Shown: positions 25,031 to 36,763 of the stretch, one piece after another
Numbering within the stretch: the stretch's first letter is position 1
Layout of the letters: each line of letters begins with the position of its first letter
From: Sisyra terminalis
Lineage: Eukaryota; Arthropoda; Insecta; Neuroptera; Sisyridae
Direction of reading: 5' to 3'
DNA length: 64,000 nt
Assembly: GCA_958496175.1 (NCBI GenBank)
Contig: OY292274.1
Coordinates: 67,280,630-67,344,629 of the forward strand
Program-made: the position numbers and the translations under genes
The notes under the pieces: model-generated
Databases searched by the model: none
Told to the model about the DNA's origin: nothing
What the model saw: the letters and a program-made list of their open reading frames with translations, nothing else

Positions 25031-25186
25031 ACACAGGTGGCCTCATGGTGGCTACGTGATGGATACGTGACGTATCCAGAAGAAATTCGTACATATCTTC
25101 AGACTGATTCGAATTTCAAAATTCTTCGTATGACGTCATTTTTTTTTTCTAATGAAGCAACCTGTGGAATTTACAAACCTTGAGGT
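25031..25186. mobile_element. Family M MITE, copy 2, left end damaged
   Basis: Interior identical in order to the other copies (GGCTACGTGATGGATACGTG, TTCGTATGACGTCAT). Right end ATTTACAAACCTTG intact; the left CAAGGTTTAT is lost at the junction with repeat C. Confidence 0.7.
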
Positions 25187-25189
25187 TTA

Positions 25190-25330
25190 CCCTGTTGGAA
25201 TCCTAAAGGACTAGTCCTGTTGGGGTGCTTTACAGTTTTGCGTTACATCCCAATGTTGGGTTCCCAATTGGGAACCCAATCAGATCCCAACAAGTCTTTA
25301 TGAGATTTTTCTAGTCGGGATGGTATGCTT
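25190..25330. repeat. GC-rich repeat with CCCAATTGGG motifs
   Basis: Contains GTTCCCAATTGGGAACCCAA, a perfect inner palindrome, and ends TTTCTAGTCGGG. The same ending and dense CCCAATGGGG-type blocks occur at 58878-59140. Class unknown. Confidence 0.5.
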
Positions 25331-25399
25331 TGCGACGTAATTATTCACAAATTTCCAATTTTATGTACTTTTTTCTTCGACTGTATCTCCATAACACCC

Positions 25400-26703
25400 G
25401 TAAGTACTAATTAAATAAAGAAGACTCTAATTTTATAAGTACTTCACTGTAAATGAAACAATTTAAAAGTATTTTGCTGTATCCACAAATTATAATTCAT
25501 TGTTGCAGTTTAAAATGCATGACATGTATTGGACAGAATGGCAAAATTTTTGTACTTATTTGATGTATTACATGTTTTTCTATATATACCTCCGTCCTAC
25601 ACCCAATGGTATTTAAATGTAGTACAAATCTATGTATTCCTCATCAATATTACAGTCACGATTTATCAAGAAATAAAAGTATTCATTTCCGTTATGGATT
25701 CGTTAGCAAAAATCATTGAGAAACCAGCTGTTTGTTTGTCCTTGAATTACTAATTTTTGGATTCACCGACTGACTTGTAAATTTCTTGTTACTAGAAAAC
25801 GGATTTAGTTCTTTGCAAAGTGATTTTTAAGTTATACAAATTAAAAAGAAAGTGGCTTTAAAAATCAGTTTTATCAATAAAATTTAATGATGATATTAAT
25901 CAATATATGAGGAAAACCATTTGTGTATCCATAATATGATTACATCGGTAGACAGGAAGATTATGAAAGTCAAATTCATTCATTCATTAATATTCAATAT
26001 AATTAAGTTGATATTTTCAGCCGAAGTTGTGTAACCGTTTTTGCGAAAGCTTTATTTTTTTTGCGATAATTTTTGATTAATTTTCCATGAGTGGTGGAAA
26101 AGAGACCACACGTGTGTCCATTGATACAAAATTAGCTCTAATTTACGTCAAAATTTTGAATTGAAATAGTTTTCTCTATTACGTTTGTTTATAAACATTG
26201 AACGCAAATCAAGGTTAATGGAGTGGATATCGCCTAAAATTAAACCGCAATGCTAAATTGCCAATGATTTCGCAATTTTCTCATATGTGAATCGTTTTAA
26301 AGTCGATATAATCGTATAGTGCAATCTTTTGCTTAGTGCTTATATTTTCAAGTGTAAAGTTCTATGACTTATAAATACACGCTCACCTCTATGGGTAACC
26401 GTTTTATTTTGTATTTAATGCAAGAAAAAGTGGATTAAATTTTTGTTGAGAATATGAGATACGTGGAATTTCTCATGTGTTCCAGATTCCAATCCAATCT
26501 TGATTGTAAAAATGCATTTATTGCATTGATAAACTTGAAAAAAACCAACTTTGTTCAACTTAAACTTCAATTTACTATAACGTAATAATCTACGACTTCC
26601 TTCGCGTGGATAGTAAATAAAATTTCTGTTATAGTTCCAAATATATGAATTCAATGTTTCATTACCAAATTTTCGGTAATGGGTCAGTCCAATTCAGTCG
26701 GTC
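25400..26703. other. No gene identified
   Basis: Two short frames (25529-25753 plus, 26415-26654 minus) lack recognisable motifs. The minus frame has a cysteine pair (QCNKC) and HEKFHVSHILNK, faintly like a zinc-finger protein, but nothing supports it beyond that. Confidence 0.35.
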
Positions 26704-29597
26704 ATATCTTCATTAATTTTAGATAGGTATATTGAAATATTTACGTAGAACGTACCAGAATCTCAAAGATTTGGTCCTTTTATATAAGGGCCAGTCCAAA
26801 AATAAATTAAATGGTTGCTCGACCTTATTAAAAAAAAAAAAAAAATTGTGTGCTATCACCCCAACATGTTGGTAGTTCAATTTCATCATTATTTTAATTT
26901 TATTGTTTTTAGTTTTCCAATGGTGGCCATATTAGTTTTACTAGGTGCAGACATTTTCGCACTTTTAAGGGTTTGCGGAAACTTGATTATCTCAGGCCCT
27001 ATTTGTCCTATCAAAATGAAACTAAAAGCAGTGTGTGCATGAAAATATAAGCTATAAAGTTGTAATAAGACATTTGCACCAAAATGTAATTCTAAGGGGT
27101 GAAATTTCAGTCTAAATTTTTAGCTCTCATTTGTAAAAACTCCAATTTTCACGGAAAGATTTTGAAGGAAAGGAAAGAATCTACACGTTAAGACTTTTTT
27201 TACAAACAATTAGGTACTAGTTGTATTCAAAAACAAAATTTGAAGTCTGAGACTTTAAGCTATTTTAAAATAAAAAATAACAAAATTTGGAAATTTTCAA
27301 AATTTGCAATTTTCTGAGCTCAATATCTCTGGTGGGGGACCAGATAAAAATCTGAAATATCACCCCATTATAGTACTGTGTGGTAGTATTATGCACCTAA
27401 AATTTGGAGTTTGAGATTTGACTAGTAGCAGAGGTATTGCAAGCGCAAAATGTCAAAATAATGCATACTTCAGTAGGTGACTATAATGTATTTAACCATT
27501 TAATATGTGCTATATACTTGGAAAAAAGGGCATTTTACACAAAACGACATATACTCTGGGCTAACTGTTATTCATATCTTAAATTTAAAACATATACTTC
27601 TTCCTGCAAGCTAATAATGTATGTACGTACTAGGGTGATTTTTTTTTGACTTTTTTTGGTCCCATCGTGAAATTTTGTTGGAAATACCGAAAAAAAAATT
27701 CTCTGAAAGTTTGAGCCCTTAATATTAATTTTAAGTCCTCGACCAAGACGTGTAAAGATTTCCCATTGAAAATACACGGAAACTCTGATTTTTTATTTTT
27801 AAATTTCTATATCTCAGCGGCATTTCATGGGATCGCTTTTACCGAAGATGGTTTTTTCTCAGAATTAAACGCTCTACAAAAGTGCCCATTGCGACAAAGT
27901 CGCAACTCACACCGGTGAGGTAGTACGAGCCACTAAACCTGATTTTTCCATAAAATTCACGTTTTTTTTTTGCATTTATAAATATTATAAATAAAAATCT
28001 TGTAGAAAATTTGATTTCCTACAAAAAAGGTCCTGTAGACCAAATCGCTAAGATCAATATTAAACGAGATATTAAGTTTATATAAATATATTTTTTTTAT
28101 ATCAATTTATAAGTTTAAATCAATGATAGGCAAAAATTTCACAGAAAAATCAATTCAAGGCTTAATATCTCGTTTAATATTCATCTTAGCGATTTGGTCT
28201 ACTGGACCTTTTTTGTAGGAAATCAAATTCTCTACAAGTTTTTTTATTTATAATTTTTCTGTAGCTCTTGTTATTTACGAGATAAATGCAAAAAAAAACG
28301 TGAATTTTATGGAAAAAACAGGTTCAGTGGCCCGTACTACCTCACCGGTGTGAGTTACGACTTTGTCGCAATGGGCACTTTTGTTTAATTCTGAGAAAAA
28401 ATCATCTTCGGTAAAAGCGATCCCATGAAATGCCGCTGAGATATAGAAATTTAAAAATAAAAAATCAGAGTTTCCGTGTATTTTCAATGGGAAATCTTTA
28501 CACGTCTTGGTCGAGGACTTAAAATTAATATTAAGGGCTCAAACTTTCAGGGATTTTTTTTTTTGGTATTTCCAACAAAATTTCACGATGGGACCAAAAA
28601 AAAGTCAAAAAGAAAATCACCCTAGTACGTACCTATAGTCATTGTCGAACATCAAGATTAGTTGATGACTATGGGTACGTACATTATTAGCTTGCAGAAA
28701 GAAGTATGTTTTAAATTTAAGATATGAATAACAGTTAGCCCAGAGTATATGTCGTTTTGTGTAAAATGCCCTTTTTGCCAAATATAAGTCACATATTATA
28801 TGGTTAAATACATTATATTCACCTACTGAAAGTTTGCATTATTTTGACATTTTGCGCTTGCAATACCTCTGCTACTAGTCAAATCTCAAACTCCAAATTT
28901 TAGGTGCATAATACTATCATACAGTACTATAATGGGGTGATATTTCAGATTTTTATCTGGTCCCCCACCAGAGATATTGAGCTCAGAAAATTGCAAATTT
29001 TGAAAATTTCCAAATTTTGTTATTTTTTATTTTAAAAAGGCCTAAAGTCTCAGACTTCAAATTATGTTTTTGAATACATCTAGTACCTAATTGTTTGTAA
29101 AAAAAAGTTTTAACGTGTAGACTCTTTCCCTTCCTTCACAATCTTTCCGTGAAAATTGGAGTTTTTACAAATGAGAGCTAAAAATTTAGACTGAAATTTC
29201 ACCCCTTAGAATTAGATTTAGGTGAAAACGTCGCATTACAACCTTATAGCTTATATATTCATGAACCCACTGCTTTTAGTTTCATTTTAATAGGACAAAT
29301 AGGGCCTGAGATAATCAAGTTTCCGCAAACCCTTAAAAGTGCGAAAATGTCTGTACCTAGTAAAACTAATATGGCCACCACTGGAAAACTAAAAAGAAAA
29401 AAAAATAAAATAATTATGAAATTGAACTACCAACATGTTGGGGTGATAGCACACAATTTTTTTTTTTTTTTAATAAGGTCGAGCAACCATTTAATTTATT
29501 TTTGGACTGGCCCTAATATAAAAGGACCAAGTCTATGAGATTCTGGTACGTTCTATGTAAATATTTCAATATACCTATCTAAAATTAATGAAGATAT
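26704..29597. repeat. 2.9-kb palindrome centred on an F3 hairpin
   Basis: Arms of about 1.4 kb. The position pairs checked (26704/29597, 26862/29440) sum to a constant near 56302, so the axis is near 28151. Arms are very similar but not identical. Outer sequence begins ATATCTTCATTAATTTTAGA. Inside lie blocks around GTGCTATCACCCCAACATG and GGTTTGCGGAAACTTG, which I cannot assign. Open frames inside (26815-27042, 27437-27649, 28275-28487, 29347-29538) mirror each other and are not supported as genes. Confidence 0.88.
27633..28622. mobile_element. F3 hairpin MITE
   Basis: TA-flanked element (27631-27632, 28623-28624) with ends GGGTGATTTTTTTTTGAC and its inverse. Arms meet near 28128. Carries GAAAGTTTGAGCCCTTAATA and TTAATATTAATTTTAAG like F1 and F2, then CAACTCACACCGGTGAGGTA and CTACAAAAAAGGTCCTGTAG. 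No coding sequence. Confidence 0.85.
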
Positions 29598-30321
29598 TCT
29601 TTGGATATGTGAACCAATATATGTGCAGTAACCTGCATATATTGCATGTAATGTATGATCGCTATTTATATTTGAAGTCAATGCCAATCTTAAAAGCAAT
29701 AACCGCTCAAACTAAACAGCCATGGATTGAGACATTCAACTCAAAATATTAATGCAAAATATTTACGATTATTCATTGCGTTCTTCAACGCCATCGTCCA
29801 CAACATATATATAGTGATTTACTGTATAGTTAACATCAAATTTATTATCATTTTCACTTCTACATATATCCAAATATATTAGGAAAAAAAACGTCTGCAT
29901 TTTTCAAATTGTATAGCTTGTAAATTTATTCTTCATTGTCACATTTCAATGTTAAACTGGCCAATGATTTATGCATCGACGATAATATATTTGACAAATT
30001 CCTTCCGAAATGTACCAATATTAGATCGGAGAAAAAAAAATTTATTCTTTTATGAGCATTATTTGAACTCTTAATGTCGAATTTGTGGTCTATAAATATT
30101 ATCTCGGAGAGGCAAAATTTATTAGGGCCCTATTCATAAAGTATGTAGAAGTCATTTTTTTGAGTATTGATTGATTAGGTCCCCAACTTACTTATAATTT
30201 CCTTATAACTTTTAAACCGTGCTAGATACAATTAAAATAGTTATTATCAAAAAGCTGAGGAAATTTCCTTCAAAAAAGGTTCTTTAATAATTTTCTATAT
30301 ACAAATAGAAATTCTATATGT
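29598..30321. other. No gene seen
   Basis: AT-rich sequence without a coding segment. The block around 30270 (CCTTCAAAAAAGGTTCTTTA) resembles the shared inner block of hairpin elements and may be a decayed relative. Confidence 0.4.
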
Positions 30322-31259
30322 AAAAGTATATCGAAAATATTGTTCAGGGGACAAAAAAAAAAATATCGGGAAGGTTTGAGTCTTTAATATTAATATTAAC
30401 AGGTCTATCATCTTTAATTTCGATTTTTTATTTGTGCTTTCATTTTTACGTCAATGCTGTCAAACTATCAAAGTAAAAAAAAATATCTGCCCATATATTT
30501 ATAGAAAATTAAATTCCCTACAAAAAAGGTCTTTTTGAAATTTTTTTCCAGACACGCCGTTTCCGAATAATCAAGCTTCAGACATTGATATAATTTTTAG
30601 ATTTATCTTCTTTATTTTGGAATTTTGAAACTATCGAACAAATAAATATATAGAAATGAACAGTATAGATTCTTGAAGGGAATTTAATGTTCCACAAAAA
30701 TGGTTTCTTAACTTTTTTACATAAAATCACTTTTTCAAAAGTTATTCACAATTAAAGTTGAAGGCAAAATTAAATTATGTTTTTTTTTCGTTGTTGAACC
30801 AATTTTGAAAGAGTGATTTTATGTAAAAAACGTTAAGAGACCTTTTTTATAGAGCATTAAATTCCCTTTAAGAATTTATATCATTCATTTCTATATATTT
30901 ATTTGTTCGTTAGTTACAAAATTCCAAAATAAAGAAGATAAATCTAAAAATTATATCAATGTCGGAAGCTTGATTATTCGGAAACGGCGTGCCTGGCAAA
31001 AATTTTCAAAGAGACCTTTTTTGTAGGGAATTTAATTTTCTATAAATATATAGGAAGATAAATTTTTTTACCCTGATAGTTTGACAACATTGACGCAAAA
31101 ATTAAAGCACAAATAAAAAATCGAAATTAAAGATGATAGACCTCTTAATGTTAATATTAAGGGCTCAAACTTTCCCGATATTTTTTTTTGTCACCTTGAA
31201 TAATATTTTCGATATACTTTTCAAAAAAAAAAATTGGTCGATTTTTTTGGCCCAGTCTA
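30322..31259. mobile_element. F2 hairpin MITE, left end missing
   Basis: Right end reads GGCCCAGTC before TA (31258-31259), the inverse of the TAGACTGGGCC end seen at 45892. The left copy of this end is absent: the arm starts at AAGTATATCGAAAATATTG. Arms meet near 30785. Internal blocks: GTTTGAGTCTTTAATATTAA, TGTGCTTTCATTTTTACGTC, CTACAAAAAAGGTCT. Confidence 0.75.
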
Positions 31260-32621
31260 GCAATTTTAATGTAATATTCTAGTTCTATGTACAGATACTT
31301 GGCATCTCTATAGAATTTATGCTGGAATTAAAAAAATAATAATAATAATATTGATCACTCATTCCTTGATTATCCTTTTAGTCTCTATATCTTAAAATTT
31401 AATCCTGCCAATGATTTACTTTAATATTGTGTAGAAAATCCTGGTAAATTCTCAAAAAAAAAAAATTTAAAGAATTACCTTGATAGAATTATAGAAGTCT
31501 AAACATTTAATTGATATAATTTCCAATGCAAATCATAAGTGTTATGTTTTAAAATTATCAGCATTATGTAATGCAAGATAAATGCACACAAATCAGCCTA
31601 TAAGTGTTGCAAGATTCTATTTAAATCTTTTATGGAATGGAAAACGTCTTGTTTTTTTCCTCGCAGAATATAAACCATAACTATATCTATAGATGTGGAC
31701 ATTTTTCAAAAGTTTTTTTCGGATGAATTTTGGCAATTGACATATTTTTATAATTACTGAGTGTTATGCAAGTGGTAAAAGCAAACACCAAACAATGGAA
31801 ACATTTTCTTAGTACTCTAATGTTCAAATAGAAATTTTCTAATTTCCAATGTTTATTTTTGTAAATTTTTTATTATATCGAAACAATTTTTCTTATAATT
31901 ATAGTTAGTGTTTTGATTAAAACTGCATTTAGGTTCGCAGACTTTATTACCATTATGGTAAGTGAAGATTGAATATATTTACCATCCCCAGTCCCCGGTG
32001 TTAACTATAATAACACAAATGTTTTACTTATATAGACATGCATTTATATTTGACAATTTTATGAGGAATCTGCTTATAAATCCTTGAAATATACTTATGC
32101 ATTTATGTATAGATATTACCTTCTCATCCAACATTGCAATATATAATCATATTAATAATAATTTTATGTAAAAAATAAGGTCAAAAGATGAGATTTTATT
32201 GCGTCGAGATTTTCACAAAATGTGGCAACAAGTGTGTGGCTATATATTTATAAATCTATGCAAGTACATGCACTTGTAAATTTGGCCAGAAAAATATTTG
32301 AAAATATTGTTGTTGTTGCCGTGTGAAAGATTTATTTCCCTAAATATTTTCAAGAAAATGTGAAGAAATTTAATTCTTATAATATTCATATTTAAAACAA
32401 TTTCTTAAAAATACAATGACTTCTTAGTGCCCCTTGTATAAAATGAAAGTTTAACGGACAAAAAAATTTGCTATCGGGAAATGAATGTCATCTTTTTTTT
32501 TTGAATCTTGAAGACTATCTCTTGATTTTATTGTATTTTTAAACGGAATGATCATCACTTTAATAAATTGAATATAAATTTTATTTTTTTTCGTACGCCT
32601 TTTACTTTTGTTCCGGAAATT
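31260..32621. other. No gene seen
   Basis: AT-rich, with a small AAT repeat at about 31336-31350. No frame of note. Confidence 0.4.
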
Positions 32622-33545
32622 TAACAGGTATATGTGCTTCCGGTAGAGTATTATAATTTCTACGTTTTTTTTTTTTTGGTTTCCTTAAACTTTTTATGTA
32701 ATTTTGTCACAGAAATGTGGAGAAATTTTCTCATAAGAGCCCAATTAATAATGTTAAAGCCATATTGAACAATTAGTCTAATGGGAATAATTGATTTAAT
32801 TGATTTATTCTTCCAACAAATTCAAAATGATCAATTTTTGCATGATTGGTATGGTCTTCCTGTATTAATTTCTTCATCATCTTCATCACAAAACAGTCCA
32901 CTTCTGCTAAAATAGCATTTAAAATTTTCCAATTTTTTGACAAATCTATTAGTTAAGGTTTCAAAATTGTCTTTGTAATATTTTTGATTTATTTAATTAG
33001 ATAAATGTTCCAAAATATGACTAGTAGACTGATTCAAAAAAAATTTTTTGATTTTTTTTTCTTAATTATATCAAAAATATTGTTGGGAATGACAAAAAAA
33101 AAACTATGAAAGTTTAAGCTCTTGATAATAATATTAAGAGGTGCCGCATCGCAAATTTCAATTTTCCATTTAAATAACATGGGAACAATATTCTCTTGCA
33201 CTTTGGAATTTTATAGCTCACGTTGGTGACAATATTTCGGAATGACCAAGATATATTCTTGTAGAAAATTGAACGATCTACAAAAAAGGTCTCGTACAAG
33301 TTTTTGATATATTTATTCCTTTAAAAGTTATTTGAGGTCAAAGTTGAACTAAAGATAAATTTTAATATTTTTTCAATTTTTTGACGCACCCATTAATTTA
33401 ATGAGAATATTTTGTAGAACATTTTTTGTAGAGCATTTTTTTTCCTATAACTTATCGCTATAAAAGTTTTTGATATTTTTTACAGGTCCTAAGTTATTTG
33501 CATTAAACTGAAAATTCCCTGAATTATTATATTTTTAACATAATT
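32622..33545. repeat. Segmental duplication, copy 1
   Basis: From TAGAGTATTATAATTTCTAC through a short coding-like fragment and the F1 left end to the F1 apex. It is matched by 39652-40608 in the same orientation, about 7 kb away. Both copies lose similarity near the apex of the F1 hairpin. Confidence 0.85.
32836..32995 (-). pseudogene. Coding-like fragment, element-derived, copy 1
   Basis: A minus-strand frame reads FETLTNRFVKKLENFKCYF and then SRSGLFCDEDDEEINTGRPY before a stop. The SRSGLFCDE-GRP tract resembles DNA-transposon-associated proteins I have seen in insect genomes, but the family is not certain. The second copy differs by one inserted codon in the acidic run. Confidence 0.4.
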
Positions 33546-33852
33546 TTTTTATTTTAATAAAATAATTTGCTGAAAAACCATTTCCGTTTTCTATATATAA
33601 TATATATAAATATTATTAGTTTAAAACAATAAAATTACGAATATTTTCAGTTCATTACAAATAACGTAGAACCTGTAAAAAATACCAAAAACTTTTATAG
33701 AGATAAGTTATAGGAAAAAAAGTGCTCTACAAAAAATGTCCTATAAAATTTTCTCATAAAATTGATGGTTGCGTCAAAAAATTGAAAAAAATATTAACAT
33801 TTCTCTTAAGTGCAACTTTGACCTCGAATAACTTTTGAAGGAATAAATATAT
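33025..33852. mobile_element. F1 hairpin MITE (d), right end truncated
   Basis: Left end TAGACTGATTCAAAA with TA. The right arm stops at GGAATAAATATATC, exactly where a hAT coding remnant begins, so about 230 bases of the right arm are missing. A 55-base insertion near the apex (CATTTCCGTTTTCTATATAT) is unique to this copy. Confidence 0.75.
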
Positions 33853-33854
33853 CT

Positions 33855-34083
33855 TGTATTATATCCTTAAAATCATTTTTTTGTAGGATATCACTTTCTA
33901 TGCACATAGTTGACAAATTACTCAGTCGTTCTTGTATTATTGTTGTTTGCAATTCATTTTTTATTCTCTTAAGCTGCGAAAATGATCACTCTCCAATACA
34001 ATTGGTAATCATTAGGCAAAGGAATATTCTTGTAGCAATTTCTACGTTTGGAGAAGTTTCTTCCAATTTATCTGATTTTCTTA
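33855..34083 (-). pseudogene. hAT transposase C-terminal fragment (ZMYM1-like)
   Basis: The minus strand reads PNVEIATRIFLCLMITNCIG, a stop (33986-33988), then SFSQLKRIKNELQTTIIQ and ERLSNLSTMCIESDIL. This is the hAT dimerisation domain of TTF/ZMYM1-type transposases. The stop replaces the Arg usual in the GERSFS motif; a single C-to-T change of CGA explains it. No upstream catalytic part is present. Confidence 0.8.
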
Positions 34084-34239
34084 GGATAAGTAATCCTTCG
34101 GGGCCCTTGAAAAGAAGGGCCCTGGGTACACGCTCCATGTGCCCTTATGGTGAAGACGGTATTGATCTCGGACCTACAATAACGAAGACCAATTGAATTG
34201 TAATAAATAGCAATTCCTTTTATTATTACAACTAGGCCT

Positions 34240-35530
34240 AATACTAACGAGGTTTGATTTAATTTAAAAAATTTCTCTTCAAGTTCCTTCAGTGATTTTA
34301 GTGATATTCAGTGGTGTTACATCATCCAAGTATGTTACGGTATTTATCCACAATCTAAAAATTTAGTAAGAATACGTTAGTTTTTTGGTCAGCAGGAATT
34401 AAATCAATGTTAAAGTTACCCACAATAGAATGATGTCTTCCATGACCATTTAAATTAATATAATCTGAAATGGAATTAACAAAGTTAGCCTTATCAAAAT
34501 TATGACAAAGAAATTTTAAAAATTTTATTACCTCTGAGCTTAATTATTGTGGTATCTTATTTATTCTTAAATTATTAATATACTTATATTATTTTAACCC
34601 TTAAATGTAGGCACTAATTATTGCTTTTATGTTATCCGTAAATAAAGTGGAAAAATCATTTGGATCTTGGACCTACAATAAGAAGACCAATTAAATTGTA
34701 ATAAATAGTAATTACTTTTATTATTACTAGACCTAATACCAACGAAGATGGAAAAATGATCCGCAATAATGCTGGTATACGTGAAAGACTTTATTTTGTT
34801 AAAGTTTAATTTAATTTTAAAATTTTCCTCAGTGGTATTCAGTGGTGTTAGACTGTCCATGTATGTTACGGTATTTATCCCCAATCTAAAAATTTAATAA
34901 GAATACGTTAGCTTTTTGGTCAGCAGCAATTAAATCAATGGTTAAAGTTACCCACAATACCCTGATTCCTCCAATGACCATTTAAATTAATATAATCTGA
35001 AATGGAATAAACAAAGTTAGCCTTATCAAAATCATGACAACGAAATTTTAAAAATTTTAATACCTCTGAGCTTAATTATTGTGGAAATTTAATTATTCTT
35101 AAAGGACCAGTTTCTTCAATTGTAATGACCCGCCTTTATTTGACATTAATATTCATTTAGAGAGAAAAAAAAATGAACGATGATTGTCCAGAACAATAAT
35201 TTGAAATTCCGGTTTCAATAATGGCCAAAATTTTGCATGTGCGCATGATCAAACAGTTCGAAACTGAAAGAAAACCGTTTTTATGTTCTTGCGGAAACGA
35301 ACTCAATCATACCGCTATTTTCTAGGAGTTAATTTAGTGGAAAAATTGGTGACATTTTTCAGCATTGGTACTTATGAAATTGTTTTCCACAATAAAATGA
35401 TGTCTTCCATGACCATTTAAATTAATATAATCTGAAATGGAATTAACTAAGTTATCCTTATTAAAATCATAACAACGAAATAATAAAAATTTTATTACCT
35501 CTGAGATTCATTAGTGTGGAAACTTAATTA
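34240..35530 (-). pseudogene. LINE endonuclease fragments in direct repeat
   Basis: Three minus-strand copies (about 34240-34560, 34700-35100 and 35385-35530). The first reads NFDKANFVNSISDYINLNGH, then VGNFNIDLIPADQKTNVF, the GDFN-type core of the apurinic endonuclease domain of non-LTR retrotransposons with the catalytic Asp changed to Asn. Later copies have frameshifts. A 280-base non-coding block (TTTTGCATGTGCGCATGATC) alternates with them. Confidence 0.65.
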
Positions 35531-35820
35531 TTCTTAAAAAACTAATTTCTTCAATTGTAATGATCCGCCTTCATTTGACATTAATATTAATTTAGAGTAA
35601 AAAAAAATGAACGATGATTGTCCAGAACAATAATTTAAAATTCTGGTTTCAATAATGGCCATAATTTTGCATGTGCGCATGATCAAACAGTTTGAAACAT
35701 AAAGAAAACCGTTTTTAAGTTCTTGCGGAAACGAACTCAATCATACCGCTATTTTCTAGGAGTTAATTTAGTGGAAAAATTGGTGACATTTTTCAGAATT
35801 GGTACTTATGAAATTATTTA
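35105..35820. repeat. Direct repeat of a 280-base block
   Basis: 35105-35385 and 35550-35820 are similar along their length (ACGATGATTGTCCAGAACAA, GCGGAAACGAACTCAATCAT). With the endonuclease pieces between them they form a tandem of about 0.44-kb period, probably from a rearranged LINE 5' region. Confidence 0.75.
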
Positions 35821-36279
35821 ACATTCATTTTTTTTTGGATTATGCTAAATGTTAACGTGACATTGGACCACCAAAAATGTCTTGCCCATAAACGGATTAT
35901 TTGCAACGGTGGGCGGTATGAATGCTTTTTATACGTTACAATAATGACTTTGGTAAATTAAATTTAAATATTTTATACTACGATTTAGTCTAGGAATTGA
36001 TTAAAATAGGAAAATAATTTGTTTTTAGTTGATGGAATTCATTGAGTGGAAATAGGTATGATGATGTTATGGAACACATGTGATTTCTCAATCGACTAAT
36101 TTGCTAATTAAAGTTGGTTTGGCAGAGATTCAAAATTATTTTCACCCGAACGGCGACGACCGACGTGAACAACCTTCAAACTGGCCACTGGAAGTTTAAT
36201 GACTTGCTACCGTAACACAGAGACTCTATTTTTGAGGTTTTTGTATTGAAAATTCTGACAAAAAATAGCATTGAGATAA

Positions 36280-36763
36280 AAAAAAACAACAACCTTCATC
36301 GATTATTCACTTCATTCAACAAAAGCCAACATTTCGATCCGTTTTAATGAAAAACCACGTGCCACCCAAATTGGTCAAGTTTTGCGGTTTTTTGTCGAAG
36401 GAAATTTTCACTCAATACTGCAACAAATCAGCTCTAATAAGCTTTACTTTGGCAAAATTGAATTCGAAATTTATGAGGATACTTGTCTTTTAATCGACAT
36501 ACAGGTAGTTCATATATAAGATCTATCATAAACTTTTTACATGATCATAACCATTGCTTATTAAATTTCTTATCTGAAACATATATTTTTTAAGTGGAAT
36601 AAATTAAAAGATAACATTTCTTTTTTCATTTTTTTAGAAATCACCAAGATTAATCACAATGTTTGCAAAATTGAATCCAACCAAAAACTATGTCATCTTT
36701 GCAAAAAAACTTTCAAAAACATTGTATGTTTTATTAAATCAAGCGATTGATAAATTGGAGTAA
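36280..36763 (+). CDS. Two-exon coding segment, C-terminal, unrecognised gene
   Basis: Exon 36280-36504 (75 codons open after a stop) ends IYEDTCLLIDIQ|GTAGTT. The intron 36505-36637 is 133 bases with acceptor CATTTTTTTAG. The next exon 36638-36763 continues in the same frame with KSPRLITMFAKLNPTKNYVI and ends NQAIDKLE-stop. Frame kept across canonical splice sites, GC above background and natural composition (RATQIGQVLRFFVEGNFH) support a real gene end of about 116 residues. Upstream, another frame is open from about 36108 (RFKIIFTRTATTDVNN) but has a stop at 36213 and is one base out of phase through a 9-A run. So the gene is either broken here or has an intron I cannot place. I do not recognise the family. 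Confidence 0.5.

Noticed and set aside
26815..29538. Several 70-75 codon frames in the 2.9-kb palindrome
   Set aside because: Each has a counterpart shadow in the other arm, with no motif; AT-rich low-complexity content explains them.
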